Below, one piece after another: positions 21,938 to 29,909 of a DNA stretch of 40,699 nucleotides. How positions within the stretch are numbered: the stretch's first letter is position 1; the number at the start of each line of letters is the position of its first letter. This DNA is from a virus, in IMG/VR virus record IMGVR_UViG_3300049215_000066, positions 1 to 40,699 of that record. One strand, given 5' to 3'. The notes beneath the pieces were generated by a model. That model was given only the letters and a program-made list of their open reading frames with translations. It did not search any database and was not told the origin of the DNA. Made by a program: the position numbers and the translations under genes.

Positions 21938-22831
21938 ATGCAAATCACCCGCGGCACGCTGCAGACGCTGGGCATCGCCTTCAAGGCCACGTTCGAGAAC
22001 GCGCTCGGCACGGCGTCGACGCAATACCAGGGCGTCACGACGATGGTCCCTGTTACGACCGGCAAGACCGAATATGGCTGGCTGGGCGAAATTCCGAACG
22101 TGCGGGAATGGGTCGGCGATCGCTTCATCAACAATCTGGAGCGTTTCGCCTGGTCGATCAGCAACAAGGACTTCGAGGTTACCGTAGGCGTCGATCGCAA
22201 CGACATCCTCTACGACAATCTCGGCATCTACACGCCGAAGTTCACCAAGATGGGCAATTCCTGCGCTGCCCATAAGGACCTGCTCATCTGGCCGATGATG
22301 AATGCGGGCTTCGCCAATCTTTGCTATGACGGCCAGTATTTCTTCGACACCGATCATCCGGTGCTCGATGTCAACGGCGTTTCGCAATCGGTGGCCAACA
22401 CGGACGGCGGCGCCGGCACGCCGTGGTTCCTGGTCGCCAAGAACCAGGTGCTCAATCCGATCATCCTGCAGACGTTCAAGGATTACGAATTCGTATCCAA
22501 GGACCAGCCGGATGACGACAACGTCTTCATGCAGAAGCGCTACCTTTACGGCGCCGATGCCATCTACAACGCGGGCTACGGCCTGTGGCAGACGTCGTGG
22601 GGCAGCAAGCAGCCGCTCGATGCCGCGCACTATGCCACGGCCCGCGCAGCGCTCCTGGGCATGAAGGGCGAATACGGGCGTCCGCTCGGCTTGAACGCCT
22701 TCACCATGTACGTGCCGCCCACGCTCGAAGGCGCCGCGCTGCAGATCCTCAATGCGGATCGCAACGCGGACGGTTCCACCAACATCTGGTTCAAGACGGC
22801 CGACCTCGTTGTCGTGCCGTGGCTCGCGTAA
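21938..22831 (+). CDS. Major capsid protein (Mu gpT-like)
   Basis: 297 residues, preceded by GAGAGAGGGAACAAAC. The gpT pattern is clear: TLGIAFKATFENALG near the start, YGWLGEIPNVREWVGDR, NKDFEVTVGVDRNDILYD, YDGQYFFDTDHPV and the C-terminal NIWFKTADLVVVPWL. It forms the icosahedral shell on an HK97-type fold. It follows the protease and cement genes, as in Mu and B3. Confidence 0.94.
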   Translation: MQITRGTLQTLGIAFKATFENALGTASTQYQGVTTMVPVTTGKTEYGWLGEIPNVREWVGDRFINNLERFAWSISNKDFEVTVGVDRNDILYDNLGIYTPKFTKMGNSCAAHKDLLIWPMMNAGFANLCYDGQYFFDTDHPVLDVNGVSQSVANTDGGAGTPWFLVAKNQVLNPIILQTFKDYEFVSKDQPDDDNVFMQKRYLYGADAIYNAGYGLWQTSWGSKQPLDAAHYATARAALLGMKGEYGRPLGLNAFTMYVPPTLEGAALQILNADRNADGSTNIWFKTADLVVVPWLA

Positions 22832-22848
22832 GCGCGAAAGAGGGTACG

Positions 22849-23076
22849 ATGCCGAAAAAGGAAACTCCGAAGATCGAGCTGCCGAAGGCTGGCCAGCTCG
22901 TCCGTATCAAGGCGCATCGCGACGGTTATCGTCGCGCCGGCGTCGCGCACACCAAGGCTGCCGTCGATCACGCGCACGATGCTTTCACGCCGGAGCAGCT
23001 CGAACAGCTGCACGGTGACGAGAACATGATCGTGTCCTACGTCGATGCTCCGAAGGGCGCGAAGGCAGAGTCCTGA
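22849..23076 (+). CDS. HI1506-like small head-region protein, 75 aa
   Basis: ATG at 22849 after AGAGGGTACG. The stretch LVRIKAHRDGYRRAGVAHT, then FTPEQLEQLHGDENMIVSYV is the pattern of the FluMu HI1506-related proteins, found after the capsid gene in Mu-like phages and thought to be structural. The N-terminus is Lys/Pro-rich. The stop is 8 bases before the tRNA. Confidence 0.8.
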   Translation: MPKKETPKIELPKAGQLVRIKAHRDGYRRAGVAHTKAAVDHAHDAFTPEQLEQLHGDENMIVSYVDAPKGAKAES

Positions 23077-23084
23077 CGATCTCT

Positions 23085-23161
23085 TGCGGGGTAGGGCAGC
23101 CCGGTAGTTCGGCAGCCTCATAAGCTGCAGGTCGCTGGTTCGAATCCAGCCCCCGCAACCA
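23085..23161 (+). tRNA. tRNA with CAU anticodon, initiator-like body, CCA encoded
   Basis: The 77 bases fold as a complete cloverleaf: acceptor TGCGGGG/CCCCGCA, D-arm GGGC/GTTC, anticodon arm GCAGC-CTCATAA-GCTGC (anticodon CAT at 23119-23121), T-arm GCTGG-TTCGAAT-CCAGC, then ACCA. The D-loop, variable loop, R11:Y24 type pair (G11:U24) and CUCAUAA loop are those of initiator tRNA-fMet. However, position 1:72 is a paired U-A instead of a mismatch, and the anticodon stem lacks the three G-C pairs needed for initiation. It may read AUG in elongation, or AUA if C34 is modified to lysidine. It lies on the coding strand within the head operon. Confidence 0.9.
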
Positions 23162-23167
23162 ACGCTT

Positions 23168-23189
23168 CCGGCGGTCTCGCGGACGCCGG
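23168..23189 (+). other. Short GC hairpin after the tRNA
   Basis: CCGGCG (23168-23173) pairs with CGCCGG (23184-23189). It lies between the encoded CCA and the GGAGG site of the next gene and may help 3' processing of the tRNA from the operon transcript. Confidence 0.35.
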
Positions 23190-23200
23190 CTGGAGGCAAG

Positions 23201-23416
23201 ATGAAGTTTGGTATCAACTTTCACACGGGCTCCAAAGCCGACGCGGTCACGCGGCTTAATGGAGCGGTGTCTTTGCCGGCGCGCGTTCGCGAGCTGGCGA
23301 TCGCCACCGTCAACGCGCTCGCCGGCGAGCCCTCGATCGTGAAGCTGTCGATCGGCGGAGAGCACAAGGGCAATGAAATCTCGGCCATCGTCGTTTCGGT
23401 GAGCGGCAATGGCTAA
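23201..23416 (+). CDS. Small protein of unknown function, 71 aa
   Basis: ATG at 23201 behind a TGGAGGCAAG ribosome site. The product has a helix (VRELAIATVNALAGEPSIV) and a C-terminal beta stretch (KGNEISAIVVSVSG). No family recognised. The strong ribosome site fits a fresh start after the tRNA. Confidence 0.65.
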   Translation: MKFGINFHTGSKADAVTRLNGAVSLPARVRELAIATVNALAGEPSIVKLSIGGEHKGNEISAIVVSVSGNG

Positions 23417-23510
23417 AGCAGTCATGAAGATGGCTCACACAGAGGCACAGAGGCACGGAACCTCTGCGGCTCTGTGGCTCTGTGTGAGCCCTTCCCTGGT
23501 GCGCTCGTGA
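23409..23510 (+). CDS. Repeat-derived small ORF, 33 aa
   Basis: ATG at 23409 overlaps the previous gene's end and the TGA at 23508-23510 overlaps the next GTG start (GTGA). Most of the frame is the palindromic repeat at 23432-23490, translated as AHTEAQRHGTSAALWLCVS. The ORF links two genes that are otherwise about 90 bases apart. Whether the peptide is made or merely keeps ribosomes moving cannot be told. Confidence 0.35.
   Translation: MAKAVMKMAHTEAQRHGTSAALWLCVSPSLVRS
23432..23490. repeat. Long imperfect palindrome, REP-like
   Basis: GGCTCACACAGAG (23432-23444) pairs with CTCTGTGTGAGCC (23478-23490), and after one mismatch CACAGAG (23446-23452) pairs with CTCTGTG (23470-23476). That gives 20 pairs with one interruption, enough for a cruciform or very stable RNA hairpin. 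Its right half resembles 12869-12897. GCAGAG/CACAGAG-type repeats of this kind are widespread extragenic elements in bacterial chromosomes. Confidence 0.75.
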
Positions 23511-23938
23511 GCTACGCGACGATCCAGAACATGATCGACCGCGGCTATGGCCAGGAGCTGATCGAGCTCACCGACACGGTGAATGATCCGCCGACGACGA
23601 TCAACGAGCAGACGGTGCAGGACGCGTTGGATGACTCCGACGCGGAGATCAATTCCTACATCACCGCCGCAAACCTGACAGTCCCGCTCAATCCCGTGCC
23701 GCGCGTCATCGTCACCCGCGAGATCGAGATCGCGCGCTACAAACTCTGGCGCGATCGTGCGAGCGAAAAGGTGCAGGCCGATTACGCCGGCGCCGTTGCG
23801 TGGCTGAAGATGCTCGCGGCCGGCCAGGTGCAGCTTGGCGACAACATCGCGCCCACCGAACAGGCCGCGGAGTCGACGCCGAAGATCGTCTATCCCAACA
23901 CGCGCACCTTCACGCGCGGCTCGCTGAGTAATTTCTGA
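23507..23938 (+). CDS. DUF1320 head-tail protein (Mu gp36-like)
   Basis: 143 residues from GTG 23507, which overlaps the stop of the small ORF; the ATG at 23474 lies in the repeat and is not favoured. The family pattern is present: ATIQNMIDRGYGQELIELTD at the start, then DSDAEINSYITAANLTVPL and IARYKLWRDRASEKVQADY. DUF1320 proteins follow the capsid gene in Mu-like phages and act in head-tail joining. Confidence 0.88.
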   Translation: MSYATIQNMIDRGYGQELIELTDTVNDPPTTINEQTVQDALDDSDAEINSYITAANLTVPLNPVPRVIVTREIEIARYKLWRDRASEKVQADYAGAVAWLKMLAAGQVQLGDNIAPTEQAAESTPKIVYPNTRTFTRGSLSNF

Positions 23939-23973
23939 TGCGCTCAAGCAGCAAAGCGGTAGCTCTCAAATGA
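23938..23973 (+). repeat. Family-2 hairpin/mini-ORF element, copy 1
   Basis: The ATG at 23938 shares a base with the DUF1320 stop. The ORF reads MRSSSKAVALK and its TGA overlaps the next ATG (ATGA, 23970-23973). Bases 23940-23965 fold with GCGCT against AGCTC (four of five pairs) and a GCAA loop. Other copies are at 30430, 31476 and 34366. Confidence 0.6.
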
Positions 23974-24551
23974 CCGGCGTGTCGATGGAAGTCACGCTGG
24001 ACAGCGCGGACGCGACCGACGCGATGCAGCGGCTGGCGGAATTCGGGGACGATCGCGCGCATGCCATGTGGGACGCGATCGGCGCGGCGATGGTCAGCTC
24101 CACGCAGCTGCGCTTCCGTGGCCAGCATGGGCCGGACGGGACGGCATGGAAGCCGTCCGAGCGCGTGTTGAAACATGGTGGCGCAACGCTGATCGAGCAT
24201 GGTTATTTGCTCGCCTCGCAGACGCACAACGTGCTGGAAGGCAACGAAGGCGTGCAATGGGGTTCGCCAATGGTCTACGCAGCGATCCATCAAGCCGGTG
24301 GCGATATCCACCGCGAGGCGCATGAGCAGACGATTTACCGCAAGGCGTCAAAGGATGCGCTCTCGCCGCACTTCGTGAAGAAGAAACAATCCAACTTCGC
24401 CCAGGACGTGCACGTAGGCGCTTACAACATTCACATTCCGGCGCGTCCCTATCTCGGCATCGACGCGGCCGACGAAGCGACCATCGAGGGCATCGCACAG
24501 CGCCATCTCGAAGCTGCCCTGCTCGGAACTTCGCCAGGGAGCGTGCAGTGA
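23970..24551 (+). CDS. Phage virion morphogenesis protein (Mu G / gp31, tail completion)
   Basis: 193 residues. Family landmarks: LRFRGQHGPDGTAWKPSER, then HGYLLASQTHNVLEGNEGVQ, YAAIHQAGGD and the C-terminal IPARPYLGID. In the P2/Mu families such proteins complete the head-proximal tail end. The ATG at 23970 is fixed by the ATGA overlap with the mini-ORF. Confidence 0.9.
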   Translation: MTGVSMEVTLDSADATDAMQRLAEFGDDRAHAMWDAIGAAMVSSTQLRFRGQHGPDGTAWKPSERVLKHGGATLIEHGYLLASQTHNVLEGNEGVQWGSPMVYAAIHQAGGDIHREAHEQTIYRKASKDALSPHFVKKKQSNFAQDVHVGAYNIHIPARPYLGIDAADEATIEGIAQRHLEAALLGTSPGSVQ

Positions 24552-24982
24552 TTTCGGCCGCACAAATCCAGGCAGTCCTCGCCGGTAACGCGGCGTTCCT
24601 GTTCGTCGGGGGCGCCGGCGATTTCGCCAGCGCAGCCGAGCAGCTCAAGACGACGCGAAGCCTCTTTGTAATGCCGCCTGTCGAAAAGGCGCAGCCCAAC
24701 AGCACGGGAACGCAGGTCATACGCCAGCGATCGGTGGCATTCGCGCGCGTGGTCGCAGGCTTCATCGTTCGCAGCGCGACGAAAGCAGATCAGTCCGGCG
24801 ACGTCGACGCCGTGCGCGAAGCGTTGAAGACCGCGCTGATCGGATGGACGCCCGACGCGTCCACGCATGAGCCGATGAATTTCGTCGGCTGGAATGCACT
24901 CGCCGCGGGCAAAGATGGCACGACAGTCTTCTACGCCTGCGATTTCACCACCGCTTATTACTTGAGGGCGATCCCGGCATGA
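24548..24982 (+). CDS. Tail terminator-like protein, 144 aa
   Basis: GTG start at 24548 overlapping the previous stop (GTGA). The chain has the mixed alpha/beta look of the small tail-terminator family (VIRQRSVAFARVVAGFIVR, then TTVFYACDFTTAYYLRAI at the C-terminus), similar in size to Mu gp37/lambda U-like proteins. The location just before the tail tube gene supports this. The family is assigned by position and shape. Confidence 0.6.
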   Translation: MISAAQIQAVLAGNAAFLFVGGAGDFASAAEQLKTTRSLFVMPPVEKAQPNSTGTQVIRQRSVAFARVVAGFIVRSATKADQSGDVDAVREALKTALIGWTPDASTHEPMNFVGWNALAAGKDGTTVFYACDFTTAYYLRAIPA

Positions 24983-25194
24983 TGAAAGAAAAACCCGTAT
25001 CGCGGCCGAGTGGCCGCATCCTGGTCGGCAAGGATGGCACGCGCGAGCGCGTCGAGATCGATACGGCCGACAACGCCGACAACAGCCGCGCGCATGGCTA
25101 CGACACCGAGCCTGGGCGCGCGTTCAACGCCCGCAAGCGCGCGGGCATCCCCGCTTCTGCTCCACAGCCTGCAGCGGAAGGAGACGACCAATGA
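24979..25194 (+). CDS. Small polar protein before tail tube, 71 aa
   Basis: ATG at 24979 overlapping the previous stop, and ATGA overlap with the tail tube gene. Very polar and Arg/Asp-rich (GKDGTRERVEIDTADNADNS). The position is that of DUF2635-type genes, but the sequence does not clearly fit them. Function unknown. Confidence 0.6.
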   Translation: MMKEKPVSRPSGRILVGKDGTRERVEIDTADNADNSRAHGYDTEPGRAFNARKRAGIPASAPQPAAEGDDQ

Positions 25195-26141
25195 CGCTGG
25201 GCAATCCCAAACTTTCATCGCGCAAAGTCCTGCTCGCCGAGATCGAGTCGAGCTATGGCGTCGACGTGATCGTCAGCAACCCGATGGGCGCGCATGGCAT
25301 CCTGGCGAGCAACTTCACCTTCACGCCGATGGCCGCGACGGCGACGAAGCGCCAGCGCGCCTATCAGAACTGGGGCGGCGATCCGTCGGAGATCACGCAG
25401 AAGCATGCGATGATCACGTTCGACGTCGAAGCCGCCGGCTCGGGCGCGGCGGGCACCGCGCCCCTCTTTGGTCCATTGCTGCGCTGCTGCAATCTGGAAG
25501 AAACAATTGTCGCCGCCACCAGCGCGTCTTACACGCCGCTCACCGGCGACACGGAAAGCACGTCGCTGCATTTCTACCAGGACTCGCTTTATCACCGGCT
25601 CACCGGTTGCCGTGGCACGGTGTCCCTGAAGATGAGCGGCGGCGGATTGCCCATGTGGTCCTTCGCCATCACGGGCCTGTGGAACGCAGCCGCGGACGGC
25701 GCGCCACCCGATGTTCACGCCGATCTCGAAGCGTTCATTGACGCGAGCGAAGTCAACCTCGCAAACACGACGTTCACTTTGTTCGGCCAGGCGGTTGTGC
25801 TCGACTCGCTGCAGATCGACCTTGGTAACAGCGTCGAATTCCGTGATCGCCCGAACGCGGCCTATGTCGCCGTCACCAATCGCGTGATGACCGGGAAAAT
25901 CGTCTTCGAAGCGCCCACGGTCGCCACTTACGACTGGGAAACCGCCGCGGCCATCAAGACCACGGGCGCACTGGCCCTGCTCCAGGGCACGACGGCCGGC
26001 GACAAGCTCCAGATCGCCGCGACGCGCGTGCAGATCGAAAACCCGAGCTACGCCGACCAGAACGGCGTGCTTTGCCTGTCGGCAAACATAAACATCCTGC
26101 GCACCGCGGGCGACGACGAAATCACATTCACCATCAAGTAA
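25191..26141 (+). CDS. Major tail tube protein, siphovirus type
   Basis: 316 residues. It opens KLSSRKVLLAEIESSYGVD and shows the tube-protein beta pattern (GCRGTVSLKMSGGGLPMWSF, then FAITGLWNA; later EFRDRPNAAYVAVTNRVMTG). Such proteins stack as hexamers around the tape measure. Order (terminator, tube, chaperones, tape measure) is canonical for non-contractile tails; there is no sheath gene, so the virion should be a siphovirus. Confidence 0.85.
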   Translation: MTLGNPKLSSRKVLLAEIESSYGVDVIVSNPMGAHGILASNFTFTPMAATATKRQRAYQNWGGDPSEITQKHAMITFDVEAAGSGAAGTAPLFGPLLRCCNLEETIVAATSASYTPLTGDTESTSLHFYQDSLYHRLTGCRGTVSLKMSGGGLPMWSFAITGLWNAAADGAPPDVHADLEAFIDASEVNLANTTFTLFGQAVVLDSLQIDLGNSVEFRDRPNAAYVAVTNRVMTGKIVFEAPTVATYDWETAAAIKTTGALALLQGTTAGDKLQIAATRVQIENPSYADQNGVLCLSANINILRTAGDDEITFTIK

Positions 26142-26146
26142 TGCCG

Positions 26147-26185
26147 ATGAGCCCGCGAGGGCGAAGAGCAAACAAAGGAGTTTGA
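26147..26185 (+). repeat. Family-1 hairpin/mini-ORF element, copy B
   Basis: GCCC-GCGA-GGGC (26151-26162) is a 4-bp stem with a GCGA tetraloop. The ORF reads MSPRGRRANKGV (26147-26185; ATG 26141 is in frame too). The element ends in the GGAG (26177-26180) that serves the TTG start at 26187. Relative to copy A one stem pair is changed from G-C to C-G on both sides. Confidence 0.6.
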
Positions 26186-26186
26186 A

Positions 26187-26510
26187 TTGACCAGGTACGC
26201 ATTCCGCAAGGCGTCCGAGCCGCGCATTGTCAAATGGACTTGCACAGCGACTGTGCCCGTCGACGCCGGCAAGACCGAAGAACAAACGATCAACGCGACC
26301 TACCGTCTGGTCGATCCCTCGAAGATGGCGCAGGCCGTCGCCGCACCGAACCTGATGGGCCAGAATGGCGACGTTCTGCAGCTCAGGGAATGCCTGGACA
26401 GCGTCGAAGGCGTGGAGAGCCTGGACGACGTCTACGCCGATCCCATCGCCGTCAGCGCGCTCGCACGGGGCTATTGGGAGATGCTCAAGGGGCGCCTGCC
26501 AAAAAACTGA
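26187..26510 (+). CDS. Tail assembly chaperone, short form (lambda G-like), 107 aa
   Basis: Start codon TTG at 26187; GGAG at 26177-26180 is spaced six bases, which decides this rare start. The product (TATVPVDAGKTEEQTINATY, then LRECLDSVEGVESLDDVYAD) has the size of tail assembly chaperones and lies between tail tube and tape measure. The stop at 26508-26510 directly follows a slippery sequence, so a fraction of ribosomes should continue into the second part. Confidence 0.8.
   Translation: MTRYAFRKASEPRIVKWTCTATVPVDAGKTEEQTINATYRLVDPSKMAQAVAAPNLMGQNGDVLQLRECLDSVEGVESLDDVYADPIAVSALARGYWEMLKGRLPKN
26501..26507 (+). other. Programmed -1 frameshift heptamer A AAA AAC
   Basis: In the chaperone frame the bases read CCA AAA AAC TGA, an ideal -1 slippery heptamer placed immediately before the stop. 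Slippage enters the frame that stays open to 26899. A G/G-T type -1 shift at this exact place in the gene order is conserved in tailed phages with lambda-like tails. Confidence 0.85.
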
Positions 26511-26899
26511 AGGCCGTTGCTCTCGCGCTCGCGGGCGAGGGTGGCGGGAAGGCGGCGATGGATGAGGAGACCATCGCCGAATTGAGACGGATGGGCGTGA
26601 GCGAGAAGAAGCTCACAAAGGCGCGTGCGAAGAACCGTGAGCAAAAAATCGAAGTCGAGCCGGAGAACTGGAATGCCGTGCGCGTCTTCATCGCGCTTCA
26701 AACGCAATGGCATTACCAGCCGCGCTCGAACGGCAAAGTCTCGCTGCTTTCGCGCACGGGCCTGGACTACACGGCCGTTCCGGTTGTTTGTTCCGCTCAC
26801 GCCCTCGATCTCGACGAAGAGCTGCTCACACAGATCCGCGCGCTGGAGTCGGAAAGCCTCGCGATCTACGCCGAACGCGATCGGAAGATGCTGGCATGA
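26507..26899 (+). CDS. Tail assembly chaperone extension (lambda GT-like), reached by -1 frameshift
   Basis: After slippage reading continues CTG AAG..., giving KLKAVALALAGEGGGKAAMD and then 110 more residues (EELLTQIRALESESLAIYAE near the end). The fused product is about 237 residues. An ATG at 26558 could also start the second part alone. In lambda the G-T fusion binds the tape measure and recruits tube subunits, then leaves. The stop overlaps the tape measure ATG (26896-26899). Confidence 0.8.
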   Translation: MKAVALALAGEGGGKAAMDEETIAELRRMGVSEKKLTKARAKNREQKIEVEPENWNAVRVFIALQTQWHYQPRSNGKVSLLSRTGLDYTAVPVVCSAHALDLDEELLTQIRALESESLAIYAERDRKMLA

Positions 26900-29871
26900 G
26901 TAGCGCCGGCGCACAGCTCCAGGCGTCGCTCACACTCAAGGGCGATTCATCGGCGCTGGTCGGTGCGGCCACCGAAGGTGCAGCCGCGCTGAACAAGCTC
27001 TCGGGAAGCGCCAATGCGGCATCGGCGTCCGGAGCCGCAATGGCGCCCGCGTTCAGCGCCGCCACGAAAGCGATCCAGGGACAGGCCGCAGCGTCAGCCG
27101 CGGCGAGCCAGGCTCTCACCGCAAGCGGCGCGGCCGAGGTCGAGGAAATCGCGCGCCTGACCCAACTCGTCAGCGCGAGCACGGCCACGACGACAAATAT
27201 CCGCGCGCTGTCAGTGGCGCATGGCGAGTACAATTCGACGGTCAACGCGGCGCGCGAGCTTCTCGCGGCCGGAGTCCTCAACCAGTTTCAATATGGGGAG
27301 GCGGTGCGCGCCGCATCCGCAAAGCTCGCGCTCGCAAACGTGGTCCACGATGCGGGCGCGGCGGCGCTTGCGAAAGAAGCCGGGGGCTCCGCCGCCCTGG
27401 GCGCCGCACAGCGCGCACTCGGCGAAGGTGCTGAAGAAACCGGCGTGCACATCAGTGGTCTCTCGCGCCAGGTCGAACGTCTGGGAGAAGATGCCGGCGT
27501 TGGCGGCGGGGCGATGTTCGCGCTCGTGCACGGGGTTGAAGATCTTGCGGAGGTTGCCGCAACGCCTGCTGGCGGCATCGCTATTGCTGCCGCGGCGATC
27601 GTCGGTCTCGTTGCAGTTGAGCAGCTTTATGAAAATTCGATCAACAAGGTGACGGTCGCGGTCACCGCACATGGCGACGCGTTGCGCCTTGGCACTGCCG
27701 ATTATACCAAATTTGCTTCGGAGATAGCGGCGGCCGCGGACGTCTCGGATAGCGAAGGCCGTGTCATCGTCGCGGCATGGGTCAATGCCGGCGCGCAGTC
27801 GTCGCAGGCGATGAAGAGCGCAGGGGAAGCGCTCAAGGGATACGAGGTGCTGACGGGACAGACGGCCGATCAGGCTGTCCAGAGCATCGGCAAGATGTTC
27901 ACCGATCCCGCGTCGGCCATCGACGATTTGAACAAACAGTACGGATTTCTCTCTTCCGCGGAGACGGCGCATATCGAGCACATGCAGGCCGAGGGCAACC
28001 TCGCTGGCGCACAGGGCGCCGCGATGGATGATCTCAAAAGCCATGTCATTCCGCTCGCTGACAAGACAACGGCGTTGGCTACCGCCTGGGACAGCGTCAA
28101 GAAGGCGATGGAGAACGCCTTAAGCTGGGCGGGAAATCATCTGCAACTGAGCAAAAACCCATTCTGGAGCCTGCTCGGGGTCGAAGACAACGGCCCCCCC
28201 GACGCGAAGAAACAGGTTGATGCAGCCCTTGCAGCCGTCCAGGCCCAGGATCAAGCAGAGGAGGAGGCACATAACAAGCTCGCTCAGTCCGTCGCTGACT
28301 ATGCGGGTGGCTACAATGACGAGGCCGAACGGAAGATAATTCAGGGCCACATCGACGCGGCCCACGCGCTCCTCGCGGAGGCGCAGAATGCGAAGGAAAC
28401 GACCGACGCCAATCATGCGCTCGCCTATGCACAGCAACAGCTTGCTGATCTCGACAAGAAAAGCACCGATACCAAGGATAAACTCACCGACGCACAGCGC
28501 GCCTATCGAGACGAAATCAACGAGCTCATCAACAAGACTGGACCCGAAGCGGTCGCGCTGGCGATGGACGACGCGTCCGCGTTGCAGGCCCAGGCTGCCG
28601 CGAGCGACGGCACGGCGCTCTCCATAAAGAATTTGCAGAACGCGTATGACATCGCCAAGGCCGTGCAGCCCTACAACACGGCGCTCCAGAAGGCCGCGGT
28701 TCTCTACAAAGAGAACGTGCTCAGCGCTTCGCAGTATGACGCCGCTGTCAGGGCACTGAATTCCGATATCGCCAATATTACTGTCGCGATGAAGGAGCAG
28801 CAACAGGCGCAAGCCGAGATGGAGGCGAAGCAACAGGTCCGCTCCGGCTTCGAAGGCTTGAACAATTTCTATTCCTCCCTCGACGCGGCGAAACAGGGCA
28901 TCCAGGCCGACGCGGCTTACATCGAACAGAAGAGCGCCGAAATCCGCGACATGCAGATCGCGGACCTTACGGCCACGGCGCAGGCGCAGATCAACAATCA
29001 CGACTGGTCGCTCGGCGATTGGGACCATTATCTGGAGCACGTCCTCGATATTCTGGATAACGGAGTCGCCAAAGCCTATCAGGACGACGCCGCGCGTCAG
29101 ACAGCATGGGCTGCGGGAATCAAGCGCGGACTGACGCAGCTCACCAACGATCAGCAGAACTGGGCGAAAACCTCTGAGAGCCTCGTGACGGGCTTCTCAA
29201 GCGAGTTCGAGGACACGCTGGTCAAGATGGTCGAAGGCGGCAAGAACGCGCTGGGCGATTTCTTTACCTGGGTCGAAGAGCAGCTTTTGAAGCTGATGTA
29301 TCAGCAATATCTGGCTAGTTATTTCAACAGCCTGTTCGGAAGTGTGGTCGGCGATCTCGGCGACATCCTTGGTATCGGCGGAGCCGGCGCAACGGCATCC
29401 GCTGGCACAGGAAGCGGGATCGTGGGCGTCGGGGTTCACCACACGGGCGGCGTTGCCGGATCGCCTTCAGTCACGCGGGACGTACCGCTCGCGCTCTTCG
29501 CCAACGCGCCGCGCTATCACTCGGGCGGCATCGTCGGCCCAGGCGAAGTGCCGATCATCGCGCAGGAAGGCGAGCGCATTCTCACCGCGACGCAGGCCAT
29601 GACGGTTGACGCGGCCCTCTCGCGGCCGATCGTGCTGCAGATGCCGGCGAACGCAAACAGCAACGATCGCCCGTTCGCGGTGAACATTCATGAGGCGCCC
29701 GGCACGCAGGCGCGCACACAGAGCACGCCGGGCCCGAATGGTTCCTTCAGCCTGGATGTCTTCGTCGACCAGATCGACAAGAGCCTGGCTCAGAAGAGCA
29801 GGAAAGGCCGGAGCGCGCTCACGCAGTCGCTTGAGAACACCCACGGCATCAGACGGGCGCCGATAGGATGA
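26896..29871 (+). CDS. Tail tape measure protein (lambda H-like), 991 aa
   Basis: The ATG at 26896 overlaps the chaperone stop; the longer frame from 26707 is a shadow of the chaperone. The first 150 residues are Ala/Ser-rich coiled coil, and a hydrophobic segment is near 225-245 (GGIAIAAAAIVGLVAVEQLY). The lambda-type block FTDPASAIDDLNKQYGFLS and the C-terminal LKLMYQQYLASYFNSLFG and SGGIVGPGEVPIIAQEGER are typical of gpH-family tape measures. Length predicts a tail of about 150 nm at 1.5 angstrom per residue, by the usual rule. Confidence 0.92.
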   Translation: MSSAGAQLQASLTLKGDSSALVGAATEGAAALNKLSGSANAASASGAAMAPAFSAATKAIQGQAAASAAASQALTASGAAEVEEIARLTQLVSASTATTTNIRALSVAHGEYNSTVNAARELLAAGVLNQFQYGEAVRAASAKLALANVVHDAGAAALAKEAGGSAALGAAQRALGEGAEETGVHISGLSRQVERLGEDAGVGGGAMFALVHGVEDLAEVAATPAGGIAIAAAAIVGLVAVEQLYENSINKVTVAVTAHGDALRLGTADYTKFASEIAAAADVSDSEGRVIVAAWVNAGAQSSQAMKSAGEALKGYEVLTGQTADQAVQSIGKMFTDPASAIDDLNKQYGFLSSAETAHIEHMQAEGNLAGAQGAAMDDLKSHVIPLADKTTALATAWDSVKKAMENALSWAGNHLQLSKNPFWSLLGVEDNGPPDAKKQVDAALAAVQAQDQAEEEAHNKLAQSVADYAGGYNDEAERKIIQGHIDAAHALLAEAQNAKETTDANHALAYAQQQLADLDKKSTDTKDKLTDAQRAYRDEINELINKTGPEAVALAMDDASALQAQAAASDGTALSIKNLQNAYDIAKAVQPYNTALQKAAVLYKENVLSASQYDAAVRALNSDIANITVAMKEQQQAQAEMEAKQQVRSGFEGLNNFYSSLDAAKQGIQADAAYIEQKSAEIRDMQIADLTATAQAQINNHDWSLGDWDHYLEHVLDILDNGVAKAYQDDAARQTAWAAGIKRGLTQLTNDQQNWAKTSESLVTGFSSEFEDTLVKMVEGGKNALGDFFTWVEEQLLKLMYQQYLASYFNSLFGSVVGDLGDILGIGGAGATASAGTGSGIVGVGVHHTGGVAGSPSVTRDVPLALFANAPRYHSGGIVGPGEVPIIAQEGERILTATQAMTVDAALSRPIVLQMPANANSNDRPFAVNIHEAPGTQARTQSTPGPNGSFSLDVFVDQIDKSLAQKSRKGRSALTQSLENTHGIRRAPIG

Positions 29872-29909
29872 GCGTGCGAGCGCGAAGACAAACGAAGAGA
29901 CCTGGATGA
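29868..29909 (+). repeat. Family-1 hairpin/mini-ORF element, copy C
   Basis: GCGT-GCGA-GCGC (29872-29883) is a 4-bp stem closed by a U-G pair with a GCGA tetraloop. The ORF MSVRARRQTKRPG starts by ATGA overlap with the tape measure stop and ends by ATGA overlap with the next gene (29906-29909), a perfect translational bridge. Confidence 0.6.

Noticed and set aside
22630-23217. Reverse-strand ORF including GWIRTSDLQLMRLPNYRAA
   Set aside because: That peptide is the familiar antisense translation of a tRNA gene; the real feature is the tRNA at 23085-23161.
29493-29510. GCTCTTCGCC resembling an inverted family-1 element inside the tape measure
   Set aside because: It is in frame within a conserved C-terminal segment and lacks the second arm.
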